A stretch of DNA of 6,570 nt from Nitrospirota bacterium (GTDB taxonomy: Bacteria; Nitrospirota; Leptospirillia; Leptospirillales; Leptospirillaceae). Below the pieces are notes generated by a model. The model was not told where the DNA came from, did not search any database, and saw only the letters and a program-made list of their open reading frames with translations. Positions within the stretch are counted from its first letter, which is position 1; every line of letters begins with the position of its first letter. Both the position numbers and the translations under genes were made by a program. The DNA is taken from positions 1 to 6,570 of the forward strand of contig JAJZGM010000075.1 in assembly GCA_021828525.1 (NCBI GenBank), in the 5' to 3' direction. Below are positions 1 to 5,176 of the stretch, piece by piece.

Positions 1-458
1 CCCCCCCCAGACTGGCCTCCGTGACCGTCAATGTTCCCGTCGGACTGGAAAAGGGATTTTCAAAACGTCTGTCTTCGCTTCCAGCGACCGCCATCAATCC
101 GGATGTTCCGGTGTACCGGGTCGAGTCAGGAGACTCGCTTTGGTCCATTGCGCACAGGTTTCATGTTCCCCTTCGGGAGTTGATTGCCGTCAACCATCTC
201 TCCTCCCGTCACCTCAGCCTTCGGCAAAAGCTGGTCATTCCTGTCACCGGGAACACTCGCTCGGTTCGTCTGGCGTCAAGGAGATTCTCTCACCACCGCT
301 ATGCTGGATGGATCGACCACCGGATCAGACGGGGTGACTCGCTTTACCTTCTTGCCCATCATTACCGAACTTCGGTAAGGGAGATACTGGCGAAGAACCA
401 TCTTCGCTCCTCCCGAATCCTGAGGGTAGGTGATCATATCATGATCCCTTCCCGATAG
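1..458 (+). CDS. LysM-repeat protein, 3' part, probably C-terminus of MltD-type lytic transglycosylase
   Basis: The reading frame is open to the left edge (first full codon at 3), so the gene is cut at its 5' end; the GTG at 21 is probably internal. Two LysM peptidoglycan-binding modules are visible: nt 111-242, with YRVESGDSLWSIA followed by a VNHLSSRHL segment and ending LVIP, and nt 312-455, with HRIRRGDSLYLLA ending IMIPSR. Both keep the family GD-S-L core and the N-H/N-L turn. The stretch before them (VNVPVGLEKGF...SLP) resembles the linker that precedes LysM repeats in MltD-like membrane-bound murein transglycosylases, which cleave glycan strands in the periplasm. The catalytic domain would lie outside the window, so the transglycosylase call is inference; the LysM call is firm. 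The segment is rich in Arg and His. It ends with TAG. No strong terminator follows before the csp promoter. Confidence 0.85.
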   Translation, partial: PPRLASVTVNVPVGLEKGFSKRLSSLPATAINPDVPVYRVESGDSLWSIAHRFHVPLRELIAVNHLSSRHLSLRQKLVIPVTGNTRSVRLASRRFSHHRYAGWIDHRIRRGDSLYLLAHHYRTSVREILAKNHLRSSRILRVGDHIMIPSR

Positions 459-525
459 ATTCTTGGCCTCAGAGGGACTTCTCCCTTCGAGACCTCCTCT
501 AAGCTTAGGACTCTTCCCGATTCTC

Positions 526-554
526 TTGACAAGCATGAATGGAAGATATAAAAT
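526..554 (+). promoter_or_regulatory. Sigma-70 promoter of the cold-shock gene
   Basis: TTGACA at 526-531 matches the -35 consensus exactly. A 17-nt spacer is followed by TAAAAT at 549-554, five of six matches to TATAAT. The predicted transcription start is near 561, giving a leader of about 109 nt before the csp ATG at 670. Long structured leaders are typical of cspA-type genes. This is the best promoter in the window. Confidence 0.85.
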
Positions 555-560
555 ACCGAA

Positions 561-669
561 TGTGGGGACCTATAAAGGATATCTGAAGTAATTGTTCCTG
601 AGGGGGCATTGCTAAAAGGATACATCCCCATGCAAAGTAACAATAATTGTTTCAACCGGAGGTATTCGC
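561..669 (+). promoter_or_regulatory. Long 5' leader of csp with repeated ATTGTT/AACAAT elements
   Basis: The leader holds ATTGTT at 591-596 and, further on, the interrupted palindrome AACAAT-A-ATTGTT at 639-651. The central AACAAT could pair with either flanking ATTGTT, so two alternative stems are possible. TGGGGA at 563-568 can also pair with TCCCCA at 625-630. The last ATTGTT ends 6 nt before the csp Shine-Dalgarno GGAGG at 658-662. Temperature-dependent leader folding is established for enterobacterial cspA; its extension to this gene is inference. I did not see a convincing match to the E. coli cold box. Confidence 0.45.
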
Positions 670-683
670 ATGGCAAAAGGTAA
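630..683 (+). other. Candidate 17-codon leader ORF overlapping the csp start
   Basis: ATG at 630 is preceded by AAAGGA (615-620) at 9-nt spacing, a plausible ribosome binding site. The frame reads MQSNNNCFNRRYSHGKR and stops at TAA 681-683, so it overlaps the first 14 nt of csp in another frame and contains the csp Shine-Dalgarno. Translation of this ORF would therefore compete with, or open, the csp initiation region. It may be chance; short ORFs are common and no homologue is known to me. Confidence 0.25.
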
Positions 684-870
684 AGTCAAATGGTTCAACG
701 CCAACAAGGGTTACGGGTTCATCTCCCAGGAGAACGGTGAGGACATCTTCGTTCACTATTCTGCCATCCAGACTCAGGGTTTCAAGACCCTCGACGAAGG
801 ACAGGCTGTGGAGTTTGAGATCACCCAGGGCCCGAAGGGACCGCAGGCGGCCAACGTCACCAAAGATTAG
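670..870 (+). CDS. csp: Cold-shock protein (CspA family)
   Basis: This 66-residue protein is a complete single cold-shock domain, the usual length for the family. It carries both nucleic-acid-binding motifs, RNP1 (KGYGFI, residues 13-18) and RNP2 (DIFVHYSAI), and the typical start MAKGKVKWFN. These five-strand OB-fold proteins bind single-stranded RNA or DNA in the cytoplasm and act as RNA chaperones and antiterminators. The start is well supported: GGAGG at 658-662 lies 7 nt before the ATG. It has a near-consensus promoter and a long leader. Not every family member is cold-induced, so the name is by homology only. The gene may be co-transcribed with downstream gspHIJ if polymerase passes the terminator at 1001-1036. 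Confidence 0.97.
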   Translation: MAKGKVKWFNANKGYGFISQENGEDIFVHYSAIQTQGFKTLDEGQAVEFEITQGPKGPQAANVTKD

Positions 871-961
871 GCTGTCGAGGAGGGTGTAAGACTGATGTTC
901 CTGAGGCGTCTTTTATCATCTAGGTAATAACAGTACCTTAAGGTTGAAAAGAACGGCAAGG

Positions 962-1005
962 ATCAAAAGTCATTATACATACTCTTTTGATACTATTATC
1001 AAAAG
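962..1005 (+). repeat. Three-copy inverted repeat ATCAAAAG / CTTTTGAT / ATCAAAAG
   Basis: ATCAAAAG at 962-969 and again at 998-1005 flank its exact reverse complement CTTTTGAT at 984-991. The middle copy can pair with the left copy (8 bp, 14-nt loop) or with the right copy, where the match extends to 9 bp (984-992 with 997-1005) and a CTAT loop. The right copy includes the A-rich base of the terminator that follows. The arrangement resembles a two-state RNA switch, but no regulatory role is proven. Confidence 0.55.
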
Positions 1006-1036
1006 GAGAGCCCCGAAAGGGGTTCTCCTTTTTTTT
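1001..1036 (+). terminator. Strong intrinsic terminator between csp and gspH
   Basis: The stem GGAGAGCCCC (1005-1014) pairs with GGGGTTCTCC (1019-1028) around a GAAA tetraloop, with one G-U pair and no mismatch, and is followed by eight T residues at 1029-1036. Four A residues upstream (1001-1004) can extend the stem against the T tract. It lies about 130 nt after the csp stop and only 29 nt before the gspH start, so it could end the csp transcript, attenuate gspH, or both. Confidence 0.92.
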
Positions 1037-1065
1037 CGTCCATCAATCCCGGCGAGGGATAATCC

Positions 1066-1644
1066 ATGAGCCATGGAAGACGTTTTTCGTCTGCAGGATT
1101 CACTCTTCTCGAAATCATGGTGGTTCTCTTCCTCATCACTCTTGTGGCCCTGATCATTGCACCAAAACTCTCCTTTCACAAATCCTCGACTCTTGCCGGG
1201 ATGACAAGAAGGATCGTAAGGGAAATCCGTGAACTCCAGTGGGAGGCTATTTCGAGACAACGGATGGTTCGTCTTGAATATGACCTGGATCGGGGGCGCC
1301 TATCCGCAAGCGAGCTCGCTCCCTCCGGCAACCTGCTCTCACTCGGCGGCCCGGAACTTAAGGGCTATCGCTTGCCTAAGGGGATCCACCTCTCTCAAGT
1401 CAAAGTCCTTCATGAAGGAAAGGTGACTGACGGAAAGACCTTCACACAGTTTTTTCCAAGCGGATCAGTGGAATCCACGACAATTTTCCTGACCGGCCGG
1501 AAGGGCGGACGGTTGACTATCGTTATTCGTCCCATTACGGGGCGAATTCAGGTCTTTGCCGGAGAATACCGGGAGGAAAAGTTGCCCCCCTTTTACGGGC
1601 CCCCTGCCGGGGAAATCCCATCACTTGAGGATGACGGTGACTAG
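1066..1644 (+). CDS. gspH: Type II secretion minor pseudopilin GspH
   Basis: The 192-residue protein begins with an 11-residue basic leader ending in Gly, then FTLLEIMVVLFLI. This is the prepilin peptidase site: cleavage after Gly11, with Glu at mature position +5. A hydrophobic helix of about 20 residues follows. The C-terminal half has the GspH/FimT-like pattern FFPSGSVEST...GGRLTIVI...TGRIQVF. GspH joins the pseudopilus tip in the inner membrane and periplasm and helps push exoproteins through the secretin. The start is supported by GAGGG at 1054-1058, 7 nt upstream. gspI overlaps its 3' end. The C-terminus is acidic (SLEDDGD). A FimT-type minor pilin is possible, but the following gspI and gspJ favour type II secretion. 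Confidence 0.88.
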   Translation: MSHGRRFSSAGFTLLEIMVVLFLITLVALIIAPKLSFHKSSTLAGMTRRIVREIRELQWEAISRQRMVRLEYDLDRGRLSASELAPSGNLLSLGGPELKGYRLPKGIHLSQVKVLHEGKVTDGKTFTQFFPSGSVESTTIFLTGRKGGRLTIVIRPITGRIQVFAGEYREEKLPPFYGPPAGEIPSLEDDGD

Positions 1645-2026
1645 TAAGGCCCGGGTGGAAAAGGGGAAAGACGGTGGGTTTACTCTGATCGAAGTCATGG
1701 TCGCCCTCTTCATCTTTTCAGTGGCAGTGCTGACCCTTCTTGCCGCCCGCGCCCAGACTGTCCGGTTGAACGATGAGGTCCGGCTCAGGGTTCGGATGGT
1801 CGATCTTGCGAACATGAAGCTTGCTGAAATCGTAGCTCGTGGATTCGTTCCCCCAGGAACCCTGACGGGGCGCTTCAAACCGCCCTATCGTGACTACCGA
1901 TGGGTCGAGGTCGTCTCATCCTCCCCACTTCCCATCGTCCGGCAAGTTCGACTGACCGTCCGGCATGGTACGGGCCCAGAAGCCCGCTCCTTCTCCCTGG
2001 TGACTTATGTCTCAAACATCCCCTGA
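1637..2026 (+). CDS. gspI: Type II secretion minor pseudopilin GspI
   Basis: From GTG 1637 the product is 129 residues, normal for GspI. A 14-residue basic leader ends in Gly-Gly and is followed by FTLIEVMVALFIFSVAVLTL, the prepilin cleavage site with Glu at +5 and the N-terminal helix. The later DLANMKLAEI segment matches the helical motif typical of GspI. In known systems GspI nucleates the pseudopilus tip with GspJ and GspK. I chose GTG 1637 because GAGG (1627-1630) sits 6 nt before it; the ATG at 1631 directly abuts that GAGG, and the ATG at 1556 would add an unlikely long leader inside gspH. The start overlaps the gspH stop by 8 nt, which suggests translational coupling. The 3' end overlaps gspJ. 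Confidence 0.88.
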   Translation: MTSKARVEKGKDGGFTLIEVMVALFIFSVAVLTLLAARAQTVRLNDEVRLRVRMVDLANMKLAEIVARGFVPPGTLTGRFKPPYRDYRWVEVVSSSPLPIVRQVRLTVRHGTGPEARSFSLVTYVSNIP

Positions 2027-2738
2027 GCCCCTTCCGGGGCCTTCAGGCGCCCCCGAATCCTCCGATGCGGGATTTACCCTGATGGAGGTGCTGGTTGCCT
2101 TCGGGATCCTTTCGGTCATCTTGGGCCTTCTTTTCGTGGCGATTCACCAGACCGAACGGACAATCGCCTCGGTTGATTCCGGAAGCCGCTTTGAACGAAA
2201 GATGGAAATCATCCGGTATCTGTTGCGTGAAGAACTTCTGGGAGCCTATCTGAATCCGAATGATCCTTTGACAACCTTCATCGGCTTTCCCAACAGGGAA
2301 CACAACAGGGAGACGGACTCCCTTCTTTTCACGACTCTGGCCCAGACACGGCTGAGCCAATCCTCTCCCGTTTCCCATCTCGAAGGGATCCAGTATCTTC
2401 TCTTCAAGAGCTCTGGCTCTGATCTCTTTACCCTTGTCCACGAACAGAATACCAATCTTCTTTCCTACGGGACCCAGGCTGTCATTCCCGAAAAGCTTCT
2501 AGGACATGTCTGGTCTCTCAGAATCCGGTATTTCGACGGAATGCTCTGGACTGACCGTTGGAATTCGATTCAAAGCCATGCGCTTCCGCTATTAACAAGA
2601 TTCGATATTGTCGTTGTGGATGCCAAAGGGAAAAAGAGGATTTTTTTTGAAGAGGTCCAGATACCTCAGACGACGCTTAATCAAAATCAGGGAGGGGGAA
2701 ATGAAATCCCGGAGGGATCCGGGTCCACCGGGAACTAG
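2007..2738 (+). CDS. gspJ: Type II secretion minor pseudopilin GspJ
   Basis: The 243-residue product has the prepilin signature AG-FTLMEVLVAFGILSVI, with cleavage after Gly22 and Glu at mature +5. The C-terminal domain carries the GspJ-type pattern LRIRYFDGMLWTDRWN followed by LP, and ends in a Gly/Asn/Ser-rich tail. GspJ binds GspI and GspK at the pseudopilus tip. The start is forced: a TGA at 2001-2003 lies in frame just upstream, and no other ATG, GTG or TTG precedes the cleavage site. The Shine-Dalgarno is weak (GGTGA, 3-nt spacing), so initiation probably depends on coupling to gspI, which overlaps by 20 nt. The leader is unusual: 22 residues, Pro-rich, no Lys or Arg, and acidic. gspK does not follow. 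Confidence 0.87.
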   Translation: MSQTSPEPLPGPSGAPESSDAGFTLMEVLVAFGILSVILGLLFVAIHQTERTIASVDSGSRFERKMEIIRYLLREELLGAYLNPNDPLTTFIGFPNREHNRETDSLLFTTLAQTRLSQSSPVSHLEGIQYLLFKSSGSDLFTLVHEQNTNLLSYGTQAVIPEKLLGHVWSLRIRYFDGMLWTDRWNSIQSHALPLLTRFDIVVVDAKGKKRIFFEEVQIPQTTLNQNQGGGNEIPEGSGSTGN

Positions 2739-2914
2739 GAACGTTCGGGGTGGCCGGATTGTGGATCTTGTTCCTTGAGGGTGTGGTGAGCCAGTTCCTT
2801 GAAATCATTCCAGCAAGACGAGCAGATGTATAATCCCGCTTCCCGACTGGATGTCACGGTTGAAACCCGGTCACAAATCTCGCACTCGACAAGGAACGTT
2901 TTTGCATTCTGCAT
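2735..2914 (-). CDS. Small zinc-ribbon-like protein, function unknown
   Basis: This 59-residue protein has two Cys pairs, CEIC (residues 11-14) and CSSC (residues 32-35), separated by 17 residues. The layout fits a single zinc ribbon binding one metal ion; the tail is rich in charged and polar residues. No signal peptide or membrane segment is present, so it is probably cytoplasmic. ATG 2914 is chosen over TTG 2944 because GAGG lies 5 nt upstream of it and the TTG falls within the promoter -10 element. The stop interlocks with the gspJ stop on the opposite strand at CTAG (2735-2738), so the two transcripts run into each other. I do not recognise a named family. Small zinc ribbons often act in nucleic-acid or protein binding, but no function is claimed. 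Confidence 0.65.
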   Translation of the reverse strand: MQNAKTFLVECEICDRVSTVTSSREAGLYICSSCWNDFKELAHHTLKEQDPQSGHPERS

Positions 2915-2944
2915 AAACGCCTCGCTTTCTTTGGTGCGTATCAA

Positions 2945-2974
2945 ATTCTAACGGGGAATGTCGGGTCCTGTCAA
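2945..2974 (-). promoter_or_regulatory. Sigma-70 promoter for the zinc-ribbon gene
   Basis: On the minus strand, TTGACA (2974-2969) is an exact -35 hexamer. An 18-nt spacer leads to TAGAAT (2950-2945), five of six matches to the -10 consensus. Transcription should start near 2938, leaving a leader of about 24 nt with GAGG before ATG 2914. This supports the small gene being real. Confidence 0.72.
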
Positions 2975-3113
2975 ATGATCCCAGGAATAGGGGTGGGTAA
3001 TGCCCGGGGAAGAGGTTTTCCAAAGCGTCGATTTGTTTCATTATTCAAGTCTATAGGAAACCTGAGAGTGCTGAGGGATCCTCCTGAGAACAGGATCTCC
3101 GCCGGAAGACGGG

Positions 3114-3644
3114 TCAGAGATGGAATCCCAGTGCCAGCGGGAAGTAGAGGAAGGTCCCGTTTCCGTAGCTTGTTCCAGGAATGATGGCAATTTTGAATTC
3201 GGCGAAGACCCTCGTAAAGGAGTAACCGACTCCGATGTCATAATAGGACTGGGTCGAAGAGCTTCCTGGATAGAAGGATGGCGCGATCCCTATATCTGCG
3301 ACACCGTAGAAGTCCCCCGGAGATCCTTCGGTGAAACGGTACCCTGCCCCGGCGGAAATGGGCAGAAGAAAAATACCGGGAGCGACGAAATTGACGACCT
3401 GGATACCGCCGCGCACGAATAGGGAACCGGTGACGAAGGCGTTCCAGTCCACCCCGGCTCCCCATCCCTGGCCAAAGGAGTAGGGGGCATTGGAACCCGG
3501 AACCGCCCCCGGTATATACTCTCCGAAGATGTCTGGAAGGGCATCGGCAAACACTGCGGTTGATCTTCCGGGGCCACTCGGGAGAAGAAGGGAGGCAAGA
3601 AGCGCCATGGCAAAAAGACTTCGAAGAGCGAATGTTTTTTTAAT
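3114..3644 (-). CDS. Small outer-membrane beta-barrel-like protein with signal peptide; possible ATT start
   Basis: From ATT 3644 the product has 176 residues. It begins KKTFALRSLFAMALLASLLL, a Sec signal peptide, with likely cleavage after VFA before DALPD. The mature part consists of alternating hydrophobic, Gly-rich, aromatic strands such as GVDWNAFVTGSLFVRGG, ISAGAGYRF, YYDIGVGYSFTRVFAEFKI and the end FLYFPLALGFHL. That suggests a small barrel of roughly 6-8 strands in the outer membrane. The exact family is not recognised. Start choice: AAGGAG (3656-3651) lies 6 nt before ATT 3644, an ideal ribosome site without a canonical codon. Alternatives are ATG 3731 (205 residues, very long basic N-region, weak ribosome site) and ATG 3608 (no ribosome site, truncated signal). 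It is head to head with the DUF3105-like gene. Confidence 0.72.
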   Translation of the reverse strand: MKKTFALRSLFAMALLASLLLPSGPGRSTAVFADALPDIFGEYIPGAVPGSNAPYSFGQGWGAGVDWNAFVTGSLFVRGGIQVVNFVAPGIFLLPISAGAGYRFTEGSPGDFYGVADIGIAPSFYPGSSSTQSYYDIGVGYSFTRVFAEFKIAIIPGTSYGNGTFLYFPLALGFHL

Positions 3645-4338
3645 GAGAAGCTCCTTTGAGAAGGGTTTTTTCTTCCGTTTTTTCCCTTCATTGGCAGGGG
3701 AAAAACGGAGGGCGAAACGGCCGGGAGTCATAATTCTTCTATTCCTAACGCTTCTCACCTTTTTTTTCAAGGGAGCGCAACCTCTGTGGGCGGACAGTTC
3801 AAACGGGGTGAATCCGGGAGGAAACCCCTTCATGCCGATGATGGGCTCCTTTGGGGGAGGGAGCAACCAGCCCTTCAAACCGATCCGGTCGGGAATTCTT
3901 CGCTATCCCGAACAGGGCCACCAGATGACCCCTGATCCTGACCAGTGCCGGGCTTTTCATTACAACTCAAACCCTCCCAGTTCGGGACTGATGACCCATA
4001 CCTATATTTCGCGGAACGATCTGGAATATGCCCAGCTGTCACCCTGCACAATTGTCAATGTCATCCACCGCGGTAACGTCATTATTTTTTATGACCCCAC
4101 CCGTATGACTCCGGCATCATTGGCCACTCTCCACGGCATTGCCAGCAGTGATGCTTCATCCGATGGATTTTCGCAGCAGCAGAAAATCGGCTATGCCGTG
4201 ATCCTTGTAAAGTCCCGCTTCAGGGATCCGATCGTTCTTTTGGCCTGGCGCCGGATTCTCCCGCTCTCCACCCTCGACAGGATAAAGATGAACCTCTTCC
4301 TCTCCCGGTATCGGGGTCAGATTGCCCGAAACAAATGA
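3643..4338 (+). CDS. Secreted DUF3105-like protein
   Basis: From ATG 3643 the product has 231 residues. A basic N-region (EKRRAKR) precedes the hydrophobic core VIILLFLTLLTFFF, with likely signal cleavage after PLWA before DSS. A Gly/Asn/Pro/Met-rich linker follows. The globular part resembles DUF3105: NPPSSGLMTHTYIS, then VNVIHRGNVIIFYDP, and near the C-terminus PIVLLAWRRILPL followed by a hydrophobic helix and RGQ. DUF3105 function is unknown. Two Cys in the mature part (CRAFHY and LSPCTIV) could form a periplasmic disulfide. The start is uncertain: ATG 3643 has no ribosome site and overlaps the start of the divergent gene, while TTG 3691 would give a neater signal peptide but also lacks one. 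The open frame reaches back to 3490, but that part lies opposite the beta-barrel gene. Confidence 0.75.
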   Translation: MRSSFEKGFFFRFFPSLAGEKRRAKRPGVIILLFLTLLTFFFKGAQPLWADSSNGVNPGGNPFMPMMGSFGGGSNQPFKPIRSGILRYPEQGHQMTPDPDQCRAFHYNSNPPSSGLMTHTYISRNDLEYAQLSPCTIVNVIHRGNVIIFYDPTRMTPASLATLHGIASSDASSDGFSQQQKIGYAVILVKSRFRDPIVLLAWRRILPLSTLDRIKMNLFLSRYRGQIARNK

Positions 4339-4398
4339 CGGAAATTTTTCCAGGTCAGAATCTTGGGTGAAGGGCTTCTGGGCTGGATTTTCCGGGAG

Positions 4399-4411
4399 CC
4401 CCTGTCAGGGG
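4399..4411. repeat. Near-palindrome CCCCTG-T-CAGGGG
   Basis: Six-base arms flank a single T in the gap between the DUF3105-like gene and the gene at 4512. There is no T tract after it, so it is a poor terminator. It could be a protein-binding site upstream of the possible promoter at 4446-4454, or chance in GC-rich DNA. Confidence 0.3.
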
Positions 4412-4445
4412 AGGCGGGGAAAGATTCTCTCGATGGGGACCATTG

Positions 4446-4454
4446 TGATAGAAT
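4446..4454 (+). promoter_or_regulatory. Possible extended -10 promoter
   Basis: TGATAGAAT combines an extended -10 TGN with TAGAAT (five of six matches). No good -35 hexamer lies 16-18 nt upstream, which extended -10 promoters can tolerate. Transcription would start near 4461, about 50 nt before GTG 4512. It is a weak call by itself. Confidence 0.35.
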
Positions 4455-4511
4455 GCTTCCTAGGAGTTGTTGCGGCAAACCTCACGAGGAGCCTCAAAAA
4501 ATGGCGGGACC

Positions 4512-5135
4512 GTGAACCAGAATGCCTTTCTCCTGTTGTATCTTCTCCCGATCGAAGGATGTCGTCAGCGTCTGGGGTTCAGGCCGGGGAAAATCTTGCC
4601 GGTTCCAGGAAGTTCTTCCCGGTCCTTGGGAGGAATCCATATCTTGCTCCTGGACAACAAGAAGGCCCTGATCACCCTTCTTCCGGGATACGGAGAATGG
4701 AACGGGGCAAGGGGGTTCTGGACATCCTCCTCGGAACCTCCTCTTCCTCTCCGCTACCGTTTGGTCAGGGAAGGACACCGGAATGTCTACTTATTCGAGC
4801 AGACTGCCGGGGAGGGGGTGTTTTTGACCCTTTCCACAGGGTTCAGGCTTCCGGTCAGGAAGTCGATTCCCTTTCTCGACTGCCGGGGCGGCATGGTCAC
4901 GGCGAGAATTGACCTGGGGTCTTTTTTTTCTGTTGTTTCGGTCCACGCGACCTGGCCCGGATCTCTGGCAGGCCTTCTGAATGCCTCTCCGAAGGTGATG
5001 GGCTTTGCCTACGCCTCGGCGACTGTCACGGTCCGTCCCGTCGTCACGGAGAAGGTCTACGACTATGTTCCGGGTGCGGTCCTGGGAGGAGACATGCGGG
5101 AGGTCCAGACACGCCCGGCCTCTCCCGTACGCTAG
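4512..5135 (+). CDS. Protein of unknown function, 207 residues
   Basis: The frame has the same codon style as the downstream TPR gene, while the overlapping frames give Arg/Ser/Gly-rich shadow peptides, so this frame is probably the real one. I do not recognise the family. The N-terminus has a short hydrophobic run (AFLLLYLLPI) but no convincing signal peptide. The middle and C-terminal parts look beta-rich, for example GIHILLLDNKKALITLLPGY, NVYLFEQ, FFSVVSVHATWPGSL and AYASATVTVRPVVTEKVYDY. Two Cys are present, in IEGC and LDC. GTG 4512 is chosen because it overlaps the TGA of a four-codon ORF with a good ribosome site (GAGGAG, 4486-4491). TTG 4467 or 4470 would give up to 222 residues but sits against TAGGAG with almost no spacing. 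A 76-nt gap separates it from the TPR lipoprotein gene. Confidence 0.65.
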   Translation: MNQNAFLLLYLLPIEGCRQRLGFRPGKILPVPGSSSRSLGGIHILLLDNKKALITLLPGYGEWNGARGFWTSSSEPPLPLRYRLVREGHRNVYLFEQTAGEGVFLTLSTGFRLPVRKSIPFLDCRGGMVTARIDLGSFFSVVSVHATWPGSLAGLLNASPKVMGFAYASATVTVRPVVTEKVYDYVPGAVLGGDMREVQTRPASPVR

Positions 5136-5176
5136 GCCGGAATGTCTTCCAATCTTTGATCAACGCCTTCAAGTGT

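Noticed and set aside
459..525. Short stems and the CTAAGCTTAG palindrome after the LysM gene
   Set aside because: The stems are 4-6 bp with no T tract, and the palindrome is short enough to be chance.
944..979. Possible promoter from TTGAAA (944-949) and TATACA (974-979)
   Set aside because: The spacing is 24 nt, far from the 16-18 nt needed, and no other pairing of hexamers in 871-1000 fits.
2043..2441. 132-residue minus-strand open frame inside gspJ
   Set aside because: It is opposite a confident gspJ reading frame and has no motif or ribosome site of its own.
2770..2802. Direct repeat GTTCCTTGA, two copies 24 nt apart
   Set aside because: It lies in the zinc-ribbon gene and is explained by two similar Leu/Phe-Lys-Glu coding segments.
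3077..3097. GATCCT...AGGATC stem just beyond the 3' end of the beta-barrel gene
   Set aside because: In the minus-strand RNA the stem is only 6 bp with a 9-nt loop and no U tract, so I would not call it a terminator.
3490..3642. N-terminal extension of the DUF3105-like gene to ATG 3490
   Set aside because: This part is antisense to the signal peptide and first strands of the beta-barrel gene, and it would bury the signal peptide some 80 residues inside the protein.
4340..4351. GGAAA-TT-TTTCC just after the DUF3105-like stop
   Set aside because: The arms are only five mostly A-T pairs with a two-base gap and no following T tract.
4322..4912. 196-residue plus-strand open frame overlapping the gene at 4512
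   Set aside because: Its product is rich in Arg, Ser, Gly and Pro with no recognisable pattern, it has no ribosome site, and the competing frame has normal codon use.
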